A stretch of DNA of 64,000 bases, taken from Atrina japonica (Eukaryota; Mollusca; Bivalvia; Pterioida; Pinnidae). The notes beneath the pieces were generated by a model that made no database searches, was not told where the DNA came from, and worked only from the letters and a program-made list of their open reading frames with translations. A program made the position numbers and the translations under genes. The DNA lies in assembly GCA_030159075.1 (NCBI GenBank), contig BROG01000081.1, positions 962,001-1,026,000 of the forward strand. The letters run 5' to 3'. Positions 1-11,555 of this stretch are shown here, one piece after another (position 1 is the first letter of the stretch; every line of letters starts with the position of its first letter).

Positions 1-75
1 CAAACAGTAAACAAAAAACAAAGATGTCGGAGAGTAAAAATAGTGAAAGAAACGGATCACTAACAGATTCTGCAA

Positions 76-663
76 GACAAGAGCACCTCAATCGCTCACC
101 TGAGAACCATCTACGAATGTGGAAAGAAGAGAAGAATATGTACATGTACATGTGGGCTGATCTGGCCAGGAAACATAAACATTGCTGTTTTAAAATACAT
201 AAAAAATTCTAGAAATTAAATTTTGGCAAAATTCTTGCACAAAAATATTTCTTCACCTAATTACAAGTAAAACACTTTAAATGAATGCATCAAAGTGAAT
301 GCAAGGGGAGATAATTGAAGAAATAATGCAAAAACAAATGAAAATGACAAAGTCTGAAAAGACCTCAATAATGCATCAAAAATTGATATTCCGATTTTTA
401 TGTAAAATACAAACTTGAATCATACATCCATGTAGATCACTCAGATACAATCTGTTTTTCAATTCATGCAGCCCTGAGCCAATGTGGCTGAAAACTACAA
501 ACTTGGTAAAGGACAAGAGCACTTGCTTTCTGTCAAGTTTCGTCAAAATCCCTTCAGTGGTTTCAGAGAAGAAGTCGAAAATATGAAAAGTTTATGGACG
601 GACATCAGACGGGGAGTGATCACAACGGCTCACTTGAGCCTTCAGCTCAGGTGAGCTAAAAAA
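76..663 (+). repeat. Dispersed GTGAGCTAA-ended repeat, copy 1
   Basis: This copy closely matches the one at 11556-12184 and more distantly the ones at 8001-9004 and 53349-54215. Shared landmarks in order are the 'cacctcaatcgct' start, 'gagaaccatctac', 'aaattcttgcacaaaaa', 'tcttcacctaattacaag', 'ggagtgatcacaa' and a 3' hairpin ending 'caggtgagctaaaa'. Its 5' end is degraded, because the usual AGGCCC/GGGCCT hairpin is missing. It has no coding capacity. The class is unresolved; a hairpin followed by CTAA is Helitron-like, but that is inference. Confidence 0.75.
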
Positions 664-1039
664 GGAATAGATCCAGTGTAGTATCTATCTGGAACAAAAA
701 CATGATGTATATGGGTGATGAGATTGCACGCTGCAATGGTAGTTTCATTGGCATTATAACAGTACCTCCATACATCAGTAGTAATGATAAGAATCAATGT
801 CATTGTCTAAAATTACATTTGGCCTATCATACATGCCTCTTCGGAATCTGGGTCAGTGCATAATAAATAATATATCACTGATGGAATAACCTAATAAATT
901 TCCAACTGTATGCGATATTAATATTTTTTCGACACAGAAACATTATTTCACACTTTTTACATCAGTAACCATCAGTTTTCAATGGTGGAAAAAATACCAT
1001 TTTGATCACCAGTATCACTTTAAGCTTAGACTCAAAATG
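664..1039. other. No feature recognised
   Basis: AT-rich sequence with no supported gene. A frame around 685-840 is open by chance but has no donor that fits the gene model downstream. Confidence 0.4.
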
Positions 1040-1830
1040 ACATTTTATTCTTGTACAATACATTATATAACATTTATCATGTATAGGTAATTATAAAATC
1101 TTCTTAACCACATTCTGTGATATACTTTTGGTCACCCACTGTACATTAGGACTCTAATTGACATTTTTTTCTTGTAAAATACATTTGATACACTTATATA
1201 CAAATAATTATCAAATTTCCATTACCACATTGTGTCAATTATACTTTTGACCACCCACTGTACATTAGGACTCTAATTGACAGTTCATTCTTATATAATG
1301 CATAAATAATATTTATGTACTGGTAATTATAATATTTCCTTTACCACATTTATGTCATATAAACTTTTGACCACCCACTGTACATTTGGACTCTAATTGA
1401 CATTTTATTCTCATATAATGCATAAATAATATTTATGTACTGGTAATTATAAAATTTCCATCACAACATTGTGTCATATATACTTTTGACCACCTACTGT
1501 ACATTAGGATTCTAAACTTGTATAATACATTAAATAATATTTATGTACTGGTAATTATAAAATTTCCTTCACCACATTCTTTCATACATACTTTTGACCA
1601 CCCACTCTACATTAGTACGCTGATTGACATTTTATTCTTGTATATTACATTAAATAATATTTATGTTCTGGTAATTATAAAATTTCCTTCACCACATTCT
1701 TTCATACATACTTTTGACCACCCACTGTACATTAGTACACTGATTGACATTTTATTCTTGTATATTACATTAAATAATATTTATGTACTGGTAATTATAA
1801 AATTTCCTTCATCACATTTTGTCATTTACA
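1040..1830. repeat. 118-120 bp tandem repeat, about 7 units
   Basis: Units recur with starts near 1088, 1205, 1324, 1444, 1552, 1672 and 1792, so the period is 117-120 with one 108-bp unit. Each unit contains 'ggtaattataaaatttcc', 'acttttgaccacccactgta' and 'cattaggactctaattgaca'. The last two units are nearly identical and the first ones are diverged, which suggests recent duplication at the right-hand end. An open frame inside the array only repeats the unit translation and is not a gene. Confidence 0.85.
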
Positions 1831-2734
1831 TGAAGTCAATGGACTCATTTGCATCAATCAATTTGTATCAATAACTTGAAACTTCAATATTATGTCATGC
1901 TAGAGACGGGGGAATTGTCATTTATGAAGCAACAAAACTATGAATGAAGATCAGATGACAAAGAAATAATTCCAAATTTTCTCTCGTTATGTCAAATTTT
2001 ATTTTGTTTTAGAAAGCTTAGACCAACGGAGACAAAACTGTCTTGTAAAAAAAGTAACCAGGCTCCTAGAATCAACAAATCAAACCTAATTTAGAAAACC
2101 AAAGATGCAATCATACTGAAGGACAAAATGTGTAAGTCTCTATGGATATAATATCATATTTCTATAATACGCCTGACGAAATGGATACAACAAAGTCAGC
2201 TAAAAGTTCCCTGCTTTTGTTGCTGATGTATAGCAATGATTTAATAGGTTTGTTTTGAACTAATCTTACTTCGTAGGCTAATCGTGGTAGGCTTGGTTAA
2301 TAACGCCGACCTTTGTTCCCTTAATTTCCATATCAGATTGCTTTTAACATTGATTTGGGACCAGCCTAATTAGTTTATGGGGTAGAAAAACATATAACAT
2401 TTATTTTCCCTTCCTCAGTCACATAAATAGTAAAAATGTGGGTTAATATAACATGGATAAACAATTTAATGCCAACATAATACTTTTCTGAAGAAAATAA
2501 AAGACATTTAAATACTTCCAGATTGTTGGGTTTAGGACTATTTTTTCCCTGTGTAAAGTGATATTTTTATCCTAATGCAATGATTTAAACATAATTACAC
2601 AACTTAAAACAATGTAAATGACCAGTAAGCTTATATTTTCTTTGATGTGTAATAAATAGTTTCTCCAAAAGCGTCTTGGACTGTTTAGCTAATATACATG
2701 TATACAATGTAGAGAATTACGCTTATATATATAT
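1831..2734. other. No feature recognised
   Basis: AT-rich unique sequence. A good acceptor-like tract ends at 2012, followed by two open frames, but no downstream donor has a phase that fits exon 5208-5395, so no exon is called. Confidence 0.4.
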
Positions 2735-2885
2735 AGATGGGGTGGTTTCTTAATTCAGGTTCCACTGTATATATACGACGTATGTATACAGTGGAACCTG
2801 AATTAAGAAACCACCCCATCTGCAACTGAAATGTGGTCTCTCAAGACAGTTGGTCTCTCAAAAGAGGTTTGATTTTAGGGATTAC
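2735..2885. mobile_element. TIR element end with perfect 37-bp-arm palindrome
   Basis: Bases 2735-2771 are the exact reverse complement of 2785-2821, with a 13-base loop. The right arm continues into 'tgaaatgtggtctctcaaga' and 'ggtctctcaaaagaggttt'. Those words also occur in the elements at 28174-28372, 36904-37065 and 58072-58240, so this is one end of the same CAGTGGAACCT-type family. The outer end of that element has been inverted and duplicated into a perfect hairpin. Confidence 0.75.
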
Positions 2886-3575
2886 TCAATACATCACAAA
2901 GGAACACTCACTACCTGAAAAAGTTTACACTCACTACCTGGCTAGTTTACACTCACTACCTGGTAAGTTTTCACTCACTACCTCACAAAGGAACACTCAC
3001 TACATCACAAAGGAACTCTCTAACTCACAAAGAAACACTACCTCACAAAGGAAGACTCACTACCCACAAAGGAACTTCCTCCTTCACATAGAAACACTAA
3101 CTCACAAAGGAACACTCACTACCTCACAAAGGAACACTCAATACTGAACACTCAATACTGCAAAGGAATTCATTACCTCACAAAGGAACACTCACTACAC
3201 AAAAAGGAACATTCACTACCTCACAAGGGAACACACTACATCACAAAGGAACACTCACTTCTTCAAAAAGGAACACTACCTCACAAAGGAACAATCGCTA
3301 CATGGCAAATGAACACTCGCTACCTGGCAAAGGAACACTCGCTACCTGGCAAAGGAACACTCATTACCTCACAAAGGAACATTCAATACTGCACAAAGGA
3401 ACACATACTACCTCAAAGGAATTCATTACCATCCCAAAGGAACACTCACTACACACAAAGGAACATTCACTACCATCAAGGGAACACACTACATCACAAA
3501 GGAACACTCACTACATGGCAAAGGAACACTAGCTACCTGGCAAAGGAACACTCACTATCTGGCCAAGGGACACTC
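2881..3575. repeat. Degenerate 20-24 bp minisatellite (AAAGGAACACTCACTAC)
   Basis: About thirty imperfect units of 'cacaaaggaacactcactac', with variants such as 'cctggcaaaggaacactcgc', run across the block. Insertions and deletions change the reading frame from unit to unit, so the open frames here are repeat artefacts. The array starts at the inner side of the palindromic TIR element and may have grown from its interior. Confidence 0.85.
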
Positions 3576-4204
3576 AAAAGGGCCATAAATGGACTAACAG
3601 ATGGACTGATGGACAGGTCAAAGACTAAACATGTATACAGCTTGCAACAATGTTGAACTAGGTATAAATAGAAAAGTAATTAAATGTTTTATAACAAACT
3701 AAAAATAAGTATACATTTGATATGTCCTAACTGAACTTCTATTTACAGCATACCATTGAAAAGAACAACATAAATGTTTATACAGTTAATCTAGGAAATG
3801 AACATCAAAAAAGTGACGGAGGAATTCAGTAGACATCACAAACATCCCTTAACCTGTTTTGCATCATTACAATGTGGCAGAGCTACAATGCAAATCAAAT
3901 TGTGGGGAAAATTAAATGTAAGAACATGTATTCAGAACATGAAACAGTATTTTTTGTAATAAACATTGTTTTCGCTCTTTTACTCTTTCCTTCCTCTATT
4001 AACTATACAAACGATAAACATGCATAAATATTATGTAATTTTTGTAGCTAGAGTTCAGTTTCCCAAATTGATCATATTCGTTTATTATTTTCTGTGTGAG
4101 GGATTTCTCACTGTTGAGAAGATTGAATTACATTGCTAGGTTTTATCCAGACTCAAAACATACAATAATGTAACTTATTATTCAAAAATGTTTTATGCTA
4201 CAGC
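3576..4204. other. No feature recognised
   Basis: AT-rich sequence without a supported gene, RNA or repeat. Confidence 0.4.
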
Positions 4205-4480
4205 AAACAATTTTTCAGCTATTGTCCGATTCAAGATTTGGCAGCGTAACCTTTTGATTATCATATGATTGATTGTACTCACTTTTCAGTTATGACAGGT
4301 TTCACAGGAAATACGTTCTATTTCTAATAAGATAAACCTAGTTATGATGACAAGAAGTAACAATTGCTTTTGCCAGTGTATTTTTAATGTTGTTATGCTT
4401 TATTACCTTAAATGTAAACTTGTCCAGGACAAGAGAGGGTTCAAGAGACACCGCCCCGCCAGGTTATATAGATTTTAATA
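4205..4480 (+). repeat. Dispersed repeat, inverted partner at 10130-10390
   Basis: The reverse complement of 10130-10390 aligns with this stretch. Shared blocks in the same order are 'gtaaccttttgatt', 'tactcacttttcagttatga', 'acaagaagtaac', 'accttaaatgtaaacttgtc', 'gggttca' and 'ccaggttatat'. Nothing in it resembles coding sequence. It is a two-copy family within this window; the element class is unknown. Confidence 0.65.
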
Positions 4481-5207
4481 TACTAATGGTGCTACTAGTC
4501 TAGTTTTTAATGTCAGAAGTATAAAAATCCACACAGTAACAATATAATTTGGATATAACCAATAAGTACCTACAGTAACTTAGAAACTTCCCCACATAAC
4601 CAGCTTAAGACCCACCATGGCTCCATCTCCGGCTGACCATACACAAGTGATGCATTTGTTAAAATGTGATGCTTTAACCACTCCCCCTTGCAAGCCTCCA
4701 AAAAGTTTGTTTCCTCGATGCATTACATTGTATATAAAACTTTTTGGTTTACATTGACTGCCGTTTTTTATTGGTTGGCCTTCTGCAAGTAAACTGACAA
4801 AATATCTCAGATAATCACTTTATATTCCAGTGTCAAATGGAGGCCAAACCCATAATGATTAGAGGTCTTAGACTTCATGTTTGAAACACAGCACTTTAAT
4901 CACTTGGCCATAGAGGCATTGATATGTATACATATTAGGCATATACATATTAAAGGCATATGTTTGGGGGCAGATCAAAATATTTAAATCTTAAAATTTA
5001 GATCTGCAAATGCAAATTCCTTTCCCTTGGAATCATACAATATAGTACTTTCAGAATATTTAGCTCCAAGTTTTTTGTTTGTTTTTTTTTAAAAAACATT
5101 AAATGCATATTTTCTGCAATATTATATTTAGAAATGAGAATTACCAAATCAGTATTTTAAGGCCTAACCTAATTTAGACTGGTTTCACTGTTGATTATTT
5201 TGAACAG
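4481..5207. other. Intronic sequence upstream of exon 5208
   Basis: No gene recognised. The last 45 bases hold a branch-like 'cctaacc' and a T-rich tract ending in 'ttttgaacag', which serves as the acceptor of the exon at 5208. Confidence 0.4.
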
Positions 5208-5395
5208 GTTTCCTGACCATTCAGTTGTGCTCTCTGCAATAGACATACTGGCCTTTCTACACAGTGGTAGTCAATGTCTTACTGTTATATACAGCTCCAG
5301 GGAAGTAGAATTTCCAGGCAATGATAAGCCAGGTATTGATGTATTCACACCATTACATAAAGTACAGAACATCAAAGTTACACAGGCAATTAGAG
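5208..5395 (+). CDS. Candidate internal exon 1 of unrecognised large gene
   Basis: Acceptor 'tttgaacag' and donor 'ag/gtggg' bound 188 bp, open in one frame (62 codons, first base completing an upstream codon, last base starting the next). The peptide begins FPDHSVVLSAIDILAFL, continues HSGSQCLTVIYSSREVEF and ends HKVQNIKVTQAIR. It has balanced composition, mixed hydrophobic and charged residues and no low complexity, unlike neighbouring chance frames. It ends in phase 1, which fits the next exon at 16250. I do not recognise the family. The first ATG of the longer open frame (5191) lies before the acceptor and is probably intronic. Upstream exons were not found. Confidence 0.68.
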
Positions 5396-5590
5396 GTGGG
5401 CTCTTGTAAAAAAAATATATATCATGTTCTTCAAGCTGTCAAAGGCTTTAAGATGAAACTTGATGAGAGAAATGGTATCTGCTTGTAGTGAGTTTCTTCA
5501 GCAGATCACTAATTCATTTTAACATATACAAATGTAAAGGAAATCGGTCATCTCAGAATATATACTCGGATACATGCTTATATTATGTAA

Positions 5591-5966
5591 AACAAGAGAT
5601 CCCAGAGGGATCTTGGTGCTCACCATGGAATGTTCTATGTCTGATCTATGACAGACTGTTCTTTTCTGTTCTTTTCATTTATTTAGTGTTTCAACATTGA
5701 ATTTGAACTTACATCCACATTTCTGTGAAATACTTTTTTCACAAGATTATAGCGAAAGTGAACTTGAACTGAACATATTACATTTTCAGAGAGAATGGAA
5801 TTCAACATGGCTCTTGATCCATTGTCAGCCATATTGGATTCTGATCTCTCTGAAAATGTAATATGCACAACTAGACCTCAAGGGGAACCATGATGTCAAA
5901 GTTCAAGGAGATCCCTTCAATACTTTCTGAGAAATAGCAGTAACAAGAATTGTTCAGGTGGGCTAA
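5591..5966 (+). repeat. Dispersed AGATCCCAGAGGGATCTTGG repeat with internal inverted repeat
   Basis: It starts 'aacaagagatcccagaggga', a short hairpin comparable to the AGGCCC/GGGCCT start of the other family, and ends near 'ttcaggtgggctaa'. Inside, 5774-5812 and 5827-5865 form an imperfect inverted repeat of about 39-base arms (ACATTTTCAGAGAGA against TCTCTCTGAAAATGT). The right arm recurs at 31330-31400. Likely a relative of the GTGAGCTAA-ended family. Confidence 0.65.
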
Positions 5967-6455
5967 TGACATTCTGAAAAATCATTTCTGCAAAGAGACA
6001 CAAAGAACCTACTTTTACATTAGATATATCTTAATTTCTGAAAAGTTATGTAACTTTTCTATTTCAACTGTGAAATAGATTATGTAATATGTTACATGCC
6101 GAGTTAAAGAGTTGATCAATTAGGTTAATACAGCCTGGTGTAGGCCTACCCATACCAGAGTCCCTCATCCACAAATCTACAGTTTCTTTTTGTGGGAAGA
6201 CATCTTCTTGAGACCCATACTATAGATATGAACAATATTTACAAAAGTTATGGGACTTTGAAATATTTTCATTAAATTACTAAGCTCTGGTAACTTATTG
6301 TAAATAAACTTGTGTAAGACTTCAAGATGAAAACAAATAATTTGGTGGGGGGGGGGAGGTTGTGTCTGGAGCATATGTCCAACAAGTTAGACAGCCCATG
6401 TTGGATTCCAAGTCTGGAAGATACTTGGTTAAAACATTAATGGCCATTCCTTTAA
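5967..6455. other. No gene; short G run
   Basis: AT-rich sequence with a run of ten G at 6347-6356. Nothing else recognised. Confidence 0.4.
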
Positions 6456-6987
6456 GGCCCTGCCACACATTGACCATTTGTCAAGCATATGCTGATGTAT
6501 GAAAATTTCATAAATAGGCATACATCGAAATTTCACTTAAGCGCTGTCACACATTAACGATTTGTGGAATTCATGCAAACCTATCAAAAATTTATCAAAA
6601 ATTCATAAAACATTGGCATACGTCTATCACTGTTATATCAAATACCATGGACATTTACCAGTAATATGTATGAACGAGTGTTCATATAAATCATAATTAT
6701 ACGATTATTCCTAGTTCATAAGGAGTGATCGTAAGTACCTACAACTTACTCTATGTATATGCATGTAATGAATGTATGACTCATATGATGGCATGCCTTG
6801 AAAAGGTTTGTGAATGCACAAAAGTTTTCGATGATCTTGTTGTACTTCAACTTATGCCAGCGTATACCAGCGTGTTGCTAACTTATGCAAAACATACTTA
6901 GAACTTACCCAACCTATGCCAACATATTAACCAAAATTTTCATATGTTGGCATACACTTGCTAAATCGTCAATGTGTGACAGGGGTT
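6456..6987. mobile_element. TIR element with CCCTGCCACACATTGAC ends
   Basis: The left end 'ccctgccacacattgacc' is matched in inverted orientation by the right end 'gtcaatgtgtgacagggg' at 6968-6985. The similarity extends about 35 bases on both sides. A second degraded copy of the left end, 'gctgtcacacattaacgatt', lies about 90 bases inside, suggesting duplication of the terminus. It is about 530 bp with no coding frame, so a non-autonomous DNA transposon. Confidence 0.7.
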
Positions 6988-7137
6988 TCAGCAAAAATCA
7001 TGCTTTACATGTCATCTTTGAAAGATCTTTTAAAGAGACTAAAAACCAAGGTCAAAGGTCAGGATAGGCATGACAGCTTTATAAGTCATAGATCATTCAA
7101 TTTGAAATCAAGACAAGTCCCTAGATCAGGAGAGACA

Positions 7138-7280
7138 TGACATGTAAAAGAACCTTCAATGCGTCGGAATCAGTCTATAGCACAGGTCAAAATTTGTATC
7201 ATCTAACCTTTAACTTGTGACATCCCCTTATAAGTGAAAAATTGTTGGTGTGTCGTAAGACAAAAAATAAACAAACAAAT
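7138..7280 (+). mobile_element. SINE 3' fragment
   Basis: It carries the diagnostic words of the SINE seen in full at 11147-11425: 'gtaaaagaaccttcaatg', 'gcacaggtcaaaatttgtat', 'gtgacatcccctt' and a tail with 'aataaacaaacaaa'. The tRNA-like head is missing. Sense strand is +. Confidence 0.6.
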
Positions 7281-8000
7281 AAAATCAATATTTTGTGTTT
7301 GACATTAACACAGTTACATGACAAACTCTCTAAGTCATACAATACATGCAGCCTCTCTGTGCACATGGCTAAAACTAAGTCATGATCAATGGCCAACACA
7401 ATTGATCTTATGATTTCGCAAACCATTTAAGATATTTCCTCTGAAATTCCTGTTTTCTTACTCTCGATGGACACAATTCTTATGTCATATGCATACAATC
7501 GCCATTTAAATAGTTGATAAGACTGCTTATAGTTCACTTTGGACATGCGTTTTTGTCATTATGTGCTGTCAAAGAAACAAAATATATTTCCGATTTCCAT
7601 GGATATAATGTGGAATTATTTGATGAAATTGTCCAGGGATGGGCTTCCGGTTGTAGACGAGAAAGAACTTGTGTCATTTATCTCAGGAAATAGACAATAA
7701 TGTTTGATATTATCAATAGTAAATGTCTAACTTATTGTACATTATGACAAGATTTTTATGGAGCAATGGCTATAGATATTGATATATAGTAAGGTATTAC
7801 ATAAGCGCTAGGGACACAGTGTACATTGAACTTCAAATGTGTTTGTTCACAAACTGTCACGTGCTGGGTCAATATTTGATTTTTACTTCAACTTGCGTTT
7901 TTGGGTTATTACTAGATGAGTTGAACAAAATTTCATTGACTTTGAAATACATTGTATTGTAAAACAGAACTTTTTGTACAATTCAACTTCAACTGTGTTA
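7281..8000. other. No feature recognised
   Basis: AT-rich sequence; no supported gene or repeat. Confidence 0.4.
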
Positions 8001-9004
8001 ACAAGAGGCCCACTTGGGTCACATCACTTACATGTACCTGAACTGTGTTGGTATCTTATAAATATGGGAATCTCAATTTACAAACTATTATAACACTCTT
8101 TGGGAGTGGAGGAGACATAAAAATGAATCATTTCCAAAGAGGGATACCCACCCTGAGACCTATTCTCCCCCACATAAAATGAATGCATCATAATGAATAA
8201 ATTGGAAGAAAATCACAGAAATCATACAAAAATAAATGAAAATTACAAAACATAAAAAGACATCAAAAACGCATCAAAATGTTATATCAAATATTGTTAA
8301 TTTGATATTTACAATTTATCTAGAGTGTGAAAAAATGATGAATAAATAATGAATAATGAATAAAATAATGATTAAAGTGGAGAAAATCAAAGAAATCATA
8401 CAAAATTGAATGAAAATTACAAAGTCCGAAAAGATGTCAAAAATTTATTTTCTGATTTCTATGAAATTATAAACGTGAATCATACATCTATGTAGATCAC
8501 TCAGATGCAATTAGTTTTTCAATCCATGCAGCAATTCTGGAGGAGAAGATTTTTAAAGAGGGATACCCCTATTTTGCCTCACCATGGATCCACCCTTGGA
8601 CCAAACTGGTCAAAATAAAAAAAAACTTTGCAGAAGACCTTGAGTACTTCCTTCCTATAAAGTGTCATCAAAATCCCTTCAGCGGTTTTGAAGAAGAAGC
8701 TGAGAGTGTGAGAAAATGCCTCCCCCCCCCTTTTTTTTTGCAGTCATAAAAATTCATAAAAAAAAATTAAAAATTAAATTTCAGCAAAATTCTTTCATGA
8801 AGCATTTATCTACCTAATTACAGGTAAAATACATAAAATGAATGCATCATAGAGAACCTTGAGTATTTGATTCCTATAAAGTTTCATCAAAATCCCTTCA
8901 GCGGCTTTGGAGAAGAAGTCAAAATGTGAAAAGTTAACAGAGACGGACAGACAAAAGGTGTTCAGAAAAGCTCACTTGAACCTTCAGTTCAGGTGAGCTA
9001 AAAA
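8001..9004 (+). repeat. Dispersed GTGAGCTAA-ended repeat, long copy 2
   Basis: It starts 'acaagaggcccacttgggtc' and ends 'cagttcaggtgagctaaaa'. It is longer than the other copies because an internal segment containing 'aaatcatacaaaa...gaaaattacaaa' occurs twice (about 8205-8270 and 8390-8440), and 'aaaatcccttcagcgg' also occurs twice. This points to internal duplication or two merged copies. Non-coding. Confidence 0.75.
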
Positions 9005-9195
9005 TGAAACAAGTTTATTGAAAACAATTTTCCTTGAAATAAAAAAGATTTATCTTTTTCACTCATTGCATGGCTAACCAAATATGCAATGAAACTGCTA
9101 TTTTGTCATGACCCATTTATTCATCATCTCTAAATTGTTTTCACAGTACCGCTAATATTTTGAATTTGACTGTTCTTTATGCCACAATCAACAAT

Positions 9196-9300
9196 TTTTC
9201 AGTCATATAGTGGTGGCCAGTTTTTAGTGGTGGAGGAGAGAACCTGGTTACAATGTACCTAGTAGGAGACCACCAGTCTTCAGCAGGTAAACTTTCAAAC
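9196..9300 (+). repeat. Dispersed 'GTGGTGGCCAGTTTT...GGAGGAGA' repeat fragment
   Basis: The text 'agtggtggccagtttttagtggtggaggagaga' through 'ccaccagtcttcagcagg' looks like a fragment of a common bivalve repeat; 'ggtggccagttttttt' recurs at 18241. It mimics an exon (AG at both ends, 'gtaaac' after), but all three frames contain a stop. Confidence 0.45.
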
Positions 9301-9547
9301 TTTCTCACAAAATCAGCTAAAGGAATACCGTAATCTACTAATGCTAGTTTTGAGATTCTATCCTACAGGTTTCTAAGAAATATCCCTCTTTCCTATGTTT
9401 ATTCAGGTTTCCAGATTATATCCTATCTATGGAATACCCCAATTTCCTAATGCTAGTCATGTTTCCAGATTCTATACTATTCATCATATATCCTTATCTT
9501 TACCTTTTCAGTTAAGTCTGAATTTCTGGACCCATTTGCATAATACG

Positions 9548-9614
9548 TTGTTAAATTTAACCTATGATTAGCCTATTGGTTGAACATGGGTTAACTTCAA
9601 GTTAAATTTAACAA
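9548..9614. repeat. Short inverted repeat TTGTTAAATTTAAC / GTTAAATTTAACAA
   Basis: A perfect 14-bp inverted repeat with a 39-base loop, possibly a very small palindromic element. No flanking duplication is clear. Confidence 0.5.
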
Positions 9615-9625
9615 ACTATTTCTAT

Positions 9626-10129
9626 AAAGATTTTATCTTACATGTAGGCTTTTTCATATATTTACAGATTTCTATTCTTGTTTCCTATTCATTAAAACAT
9701 CCTAATGATTTAGGCCTAATCACATGTTCTGGGAATAGTCTTATTCTCACTCAATGTGATCATATCCTATTCCATTTACCTTTCCTATATTTTTGTATCC
9801 TTAGCTTAACCAAACTACTTTATGAGTTGCCACACAAACTACATTATCAACAATCTATTGTCTGTTAAGTACTACATACCTATGTAATTTCATCATCAAT
9901 ATTATTATTATAAATTATGGACTGGCAACACAGAAACATACAGATTTTCGCCAGGATTTTGGCAGCTTTTATCAAACTCCTATCATTTATGCTATAGTGC
10001 AACAGGTCACCAACACAACACAAAACATCCTCTCTGATTTTGGGAGGATTTCAATGGTTTTGTTTTATCAATATATATATATCTGTACTCAAGAGAAATA
10101 TAACACATACATGTATAAACATGTTCTGT
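9626..10129. other. No feature recognised
   Basis: AT-rich sequence, including a short (TA) run near 10070. No gene supported. Confidence 0.4.
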
Positions 10130-10390
10130 AAACTCCATATAACCTGGTGGAGTCTTGTGAACCCTTTCTTGACCAGGACAAGTTTAAATTTTAGGTAATT
10201 AAGTATAACATTGACATTACACTGACTAGAGTAATGGTTCCTACTTGTCACCATACATAAGAGAGTATCCGATGAGGAATAAAGCTTCTTTTCTTGTGCA
10301 GCTTGTCATAACTGAAAAGTGAGTAGAATCATTCGTATGAGAATCAAAAGGTTACTCTGCCCAGCCATCTTATGTGAATTGGACAATACC
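10130..10390 (-). repeat. Dispersed repeat, inverted partner of 4205-4480
   Basis: See the partner copy. Here the words read in reverse complement, for example 'tcataactgaaaagtgagta', 'gaatcaaaaggttac' and 'caggacaagtttaaatttt'. The two copies are about 6 kb apart and inverted, so they could pair as a large stem. Confidence 0.65.
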
Positions 10391-10594
10391 CACTATGCAC
10401 AAGTTGAAGTATTTGGTCTGTACATGTATCCTAACAGTGTTTGAATCAACAATAAATAAGTATATAGTATTTGCTTCAGATTTCAAAATAGTTGAAAGAA
10501 ATATTTTACTATACATTGTATCTAAAGTAATTACAAAGATGATGATCCTTCTTTTTGTATGGATTTAAATATTCCACATAAATACAACATGTTA

Positions 10595-10740
10595 ACTCCT
10601 TATGGTTTTTCTTCATTTCATTCCTGCTGAGGTGTGCTATGGACTTATGTCAATGCAGTGATGGTTCTTAAATATGTAAGCACCAATGTTTGCACCTTGA
10701 CACAGTCCCTTGATTTTAAGTTTCAACTGAAAGACTAGTG
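10595..10740 (-). mobile_element. SINE central-domain fragment
   Basis: A degraded reverse-strand copy with 'gtgtgctatggacttatg', 'gatggttcttaaatatgtaa' and 'accttgacacagtccc', matching in order the core of the SINE at 11147-11425. Confidence 0.45.
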
Positions 10741-10898
10741 GCTTCCATTTCTTATGTCAAACTCTTGGCAAAATAATAGATACTATCTGTGTTTAAAACT
10801 GTATTTGACCATGATGCCTAATGCTACTAAGGTTATTATCAGGCCACTGGAAGTGTTCTAATGTTTCTAACAAATACATTTGTACATATCAAAGAGGC

Positions 10899-11136
<238 letters not shown>

Positions 11137-11146
11137 CTAAAAAACG

Positions 11147-11425
11147 GTTTGTTTGTTTATTGTTGTTTAACGTCACACTCAAGAATATTTCACTCATATG
11201 GAGACGTCACCAAATGCGGGTGAAGGGCTTCAAATTTTGGCCTATGCTTGACACTTACAGCCATTGAGCAATGAGGGTTCTTTAACGTGCCGACATCTAC
11301 TGTGACACGGGACCTCAGTTTTTACTGTCTCATCCAAAGGACAGGAAACCAACCTACCGCCGGTGGACTCGAACTCATGATCAAGAGTCGAGCGCGCTAC
11401 CGACTGAGCTAAGCCAACTCTCAAA
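11147..11425 (-). mobile_element. Near-complete tRNA-derived SINE
   Basis: Read on the minus strand it starts with a tRNA-like head, 'ttggcttagctcagtcggta' (A box) and 'gagttcgagtcc' (B box) at about 11365-11420. A core with 'ggatgagacagtaaaaactg', 'gaggtcccgtgtcacagta' and 'cacgttaaagaaccctcat' follows, and the tail is 'aacaacaataaacaaacaaa'. This is the standard layout of a SINE transcribed by RNA polymerase III and moved by a LINE. The core resembles the conserved central domains described in mollusc SINEs; the exact family is not assigned. Confidence 0.85.
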
Positions 11426-11555
11426 AGGCAAAGGTGGTTGAAGAACAGGTTAAAATGTGGGAGATTTTGATCATGCTTCTCCTGGTGAATGAGTGTTTTA
11501 TTAACCATTAACGTAAAAGAAACATTATTTTTCCACTAGGGTAGCATAATAAAAC

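Noticed and set aside
2013..2053. Open frames after a strong acceptor 'ttttgttttag'
   Set aside because: No donor gives the phase needed by the exon at 5208, and two competing frames are open, so coding cannot be argued.
2833..3656. Three overlapping open frames rich in 'KEHSLP' and 'QRNTHY'
   Set aside because: They are different frames of one degenerate minisatellite.
11365..11425. tRNA gene on the minus strand
   Set aside because: It is the head of a SINE with core and tail; the acceptor stem is not preserved.
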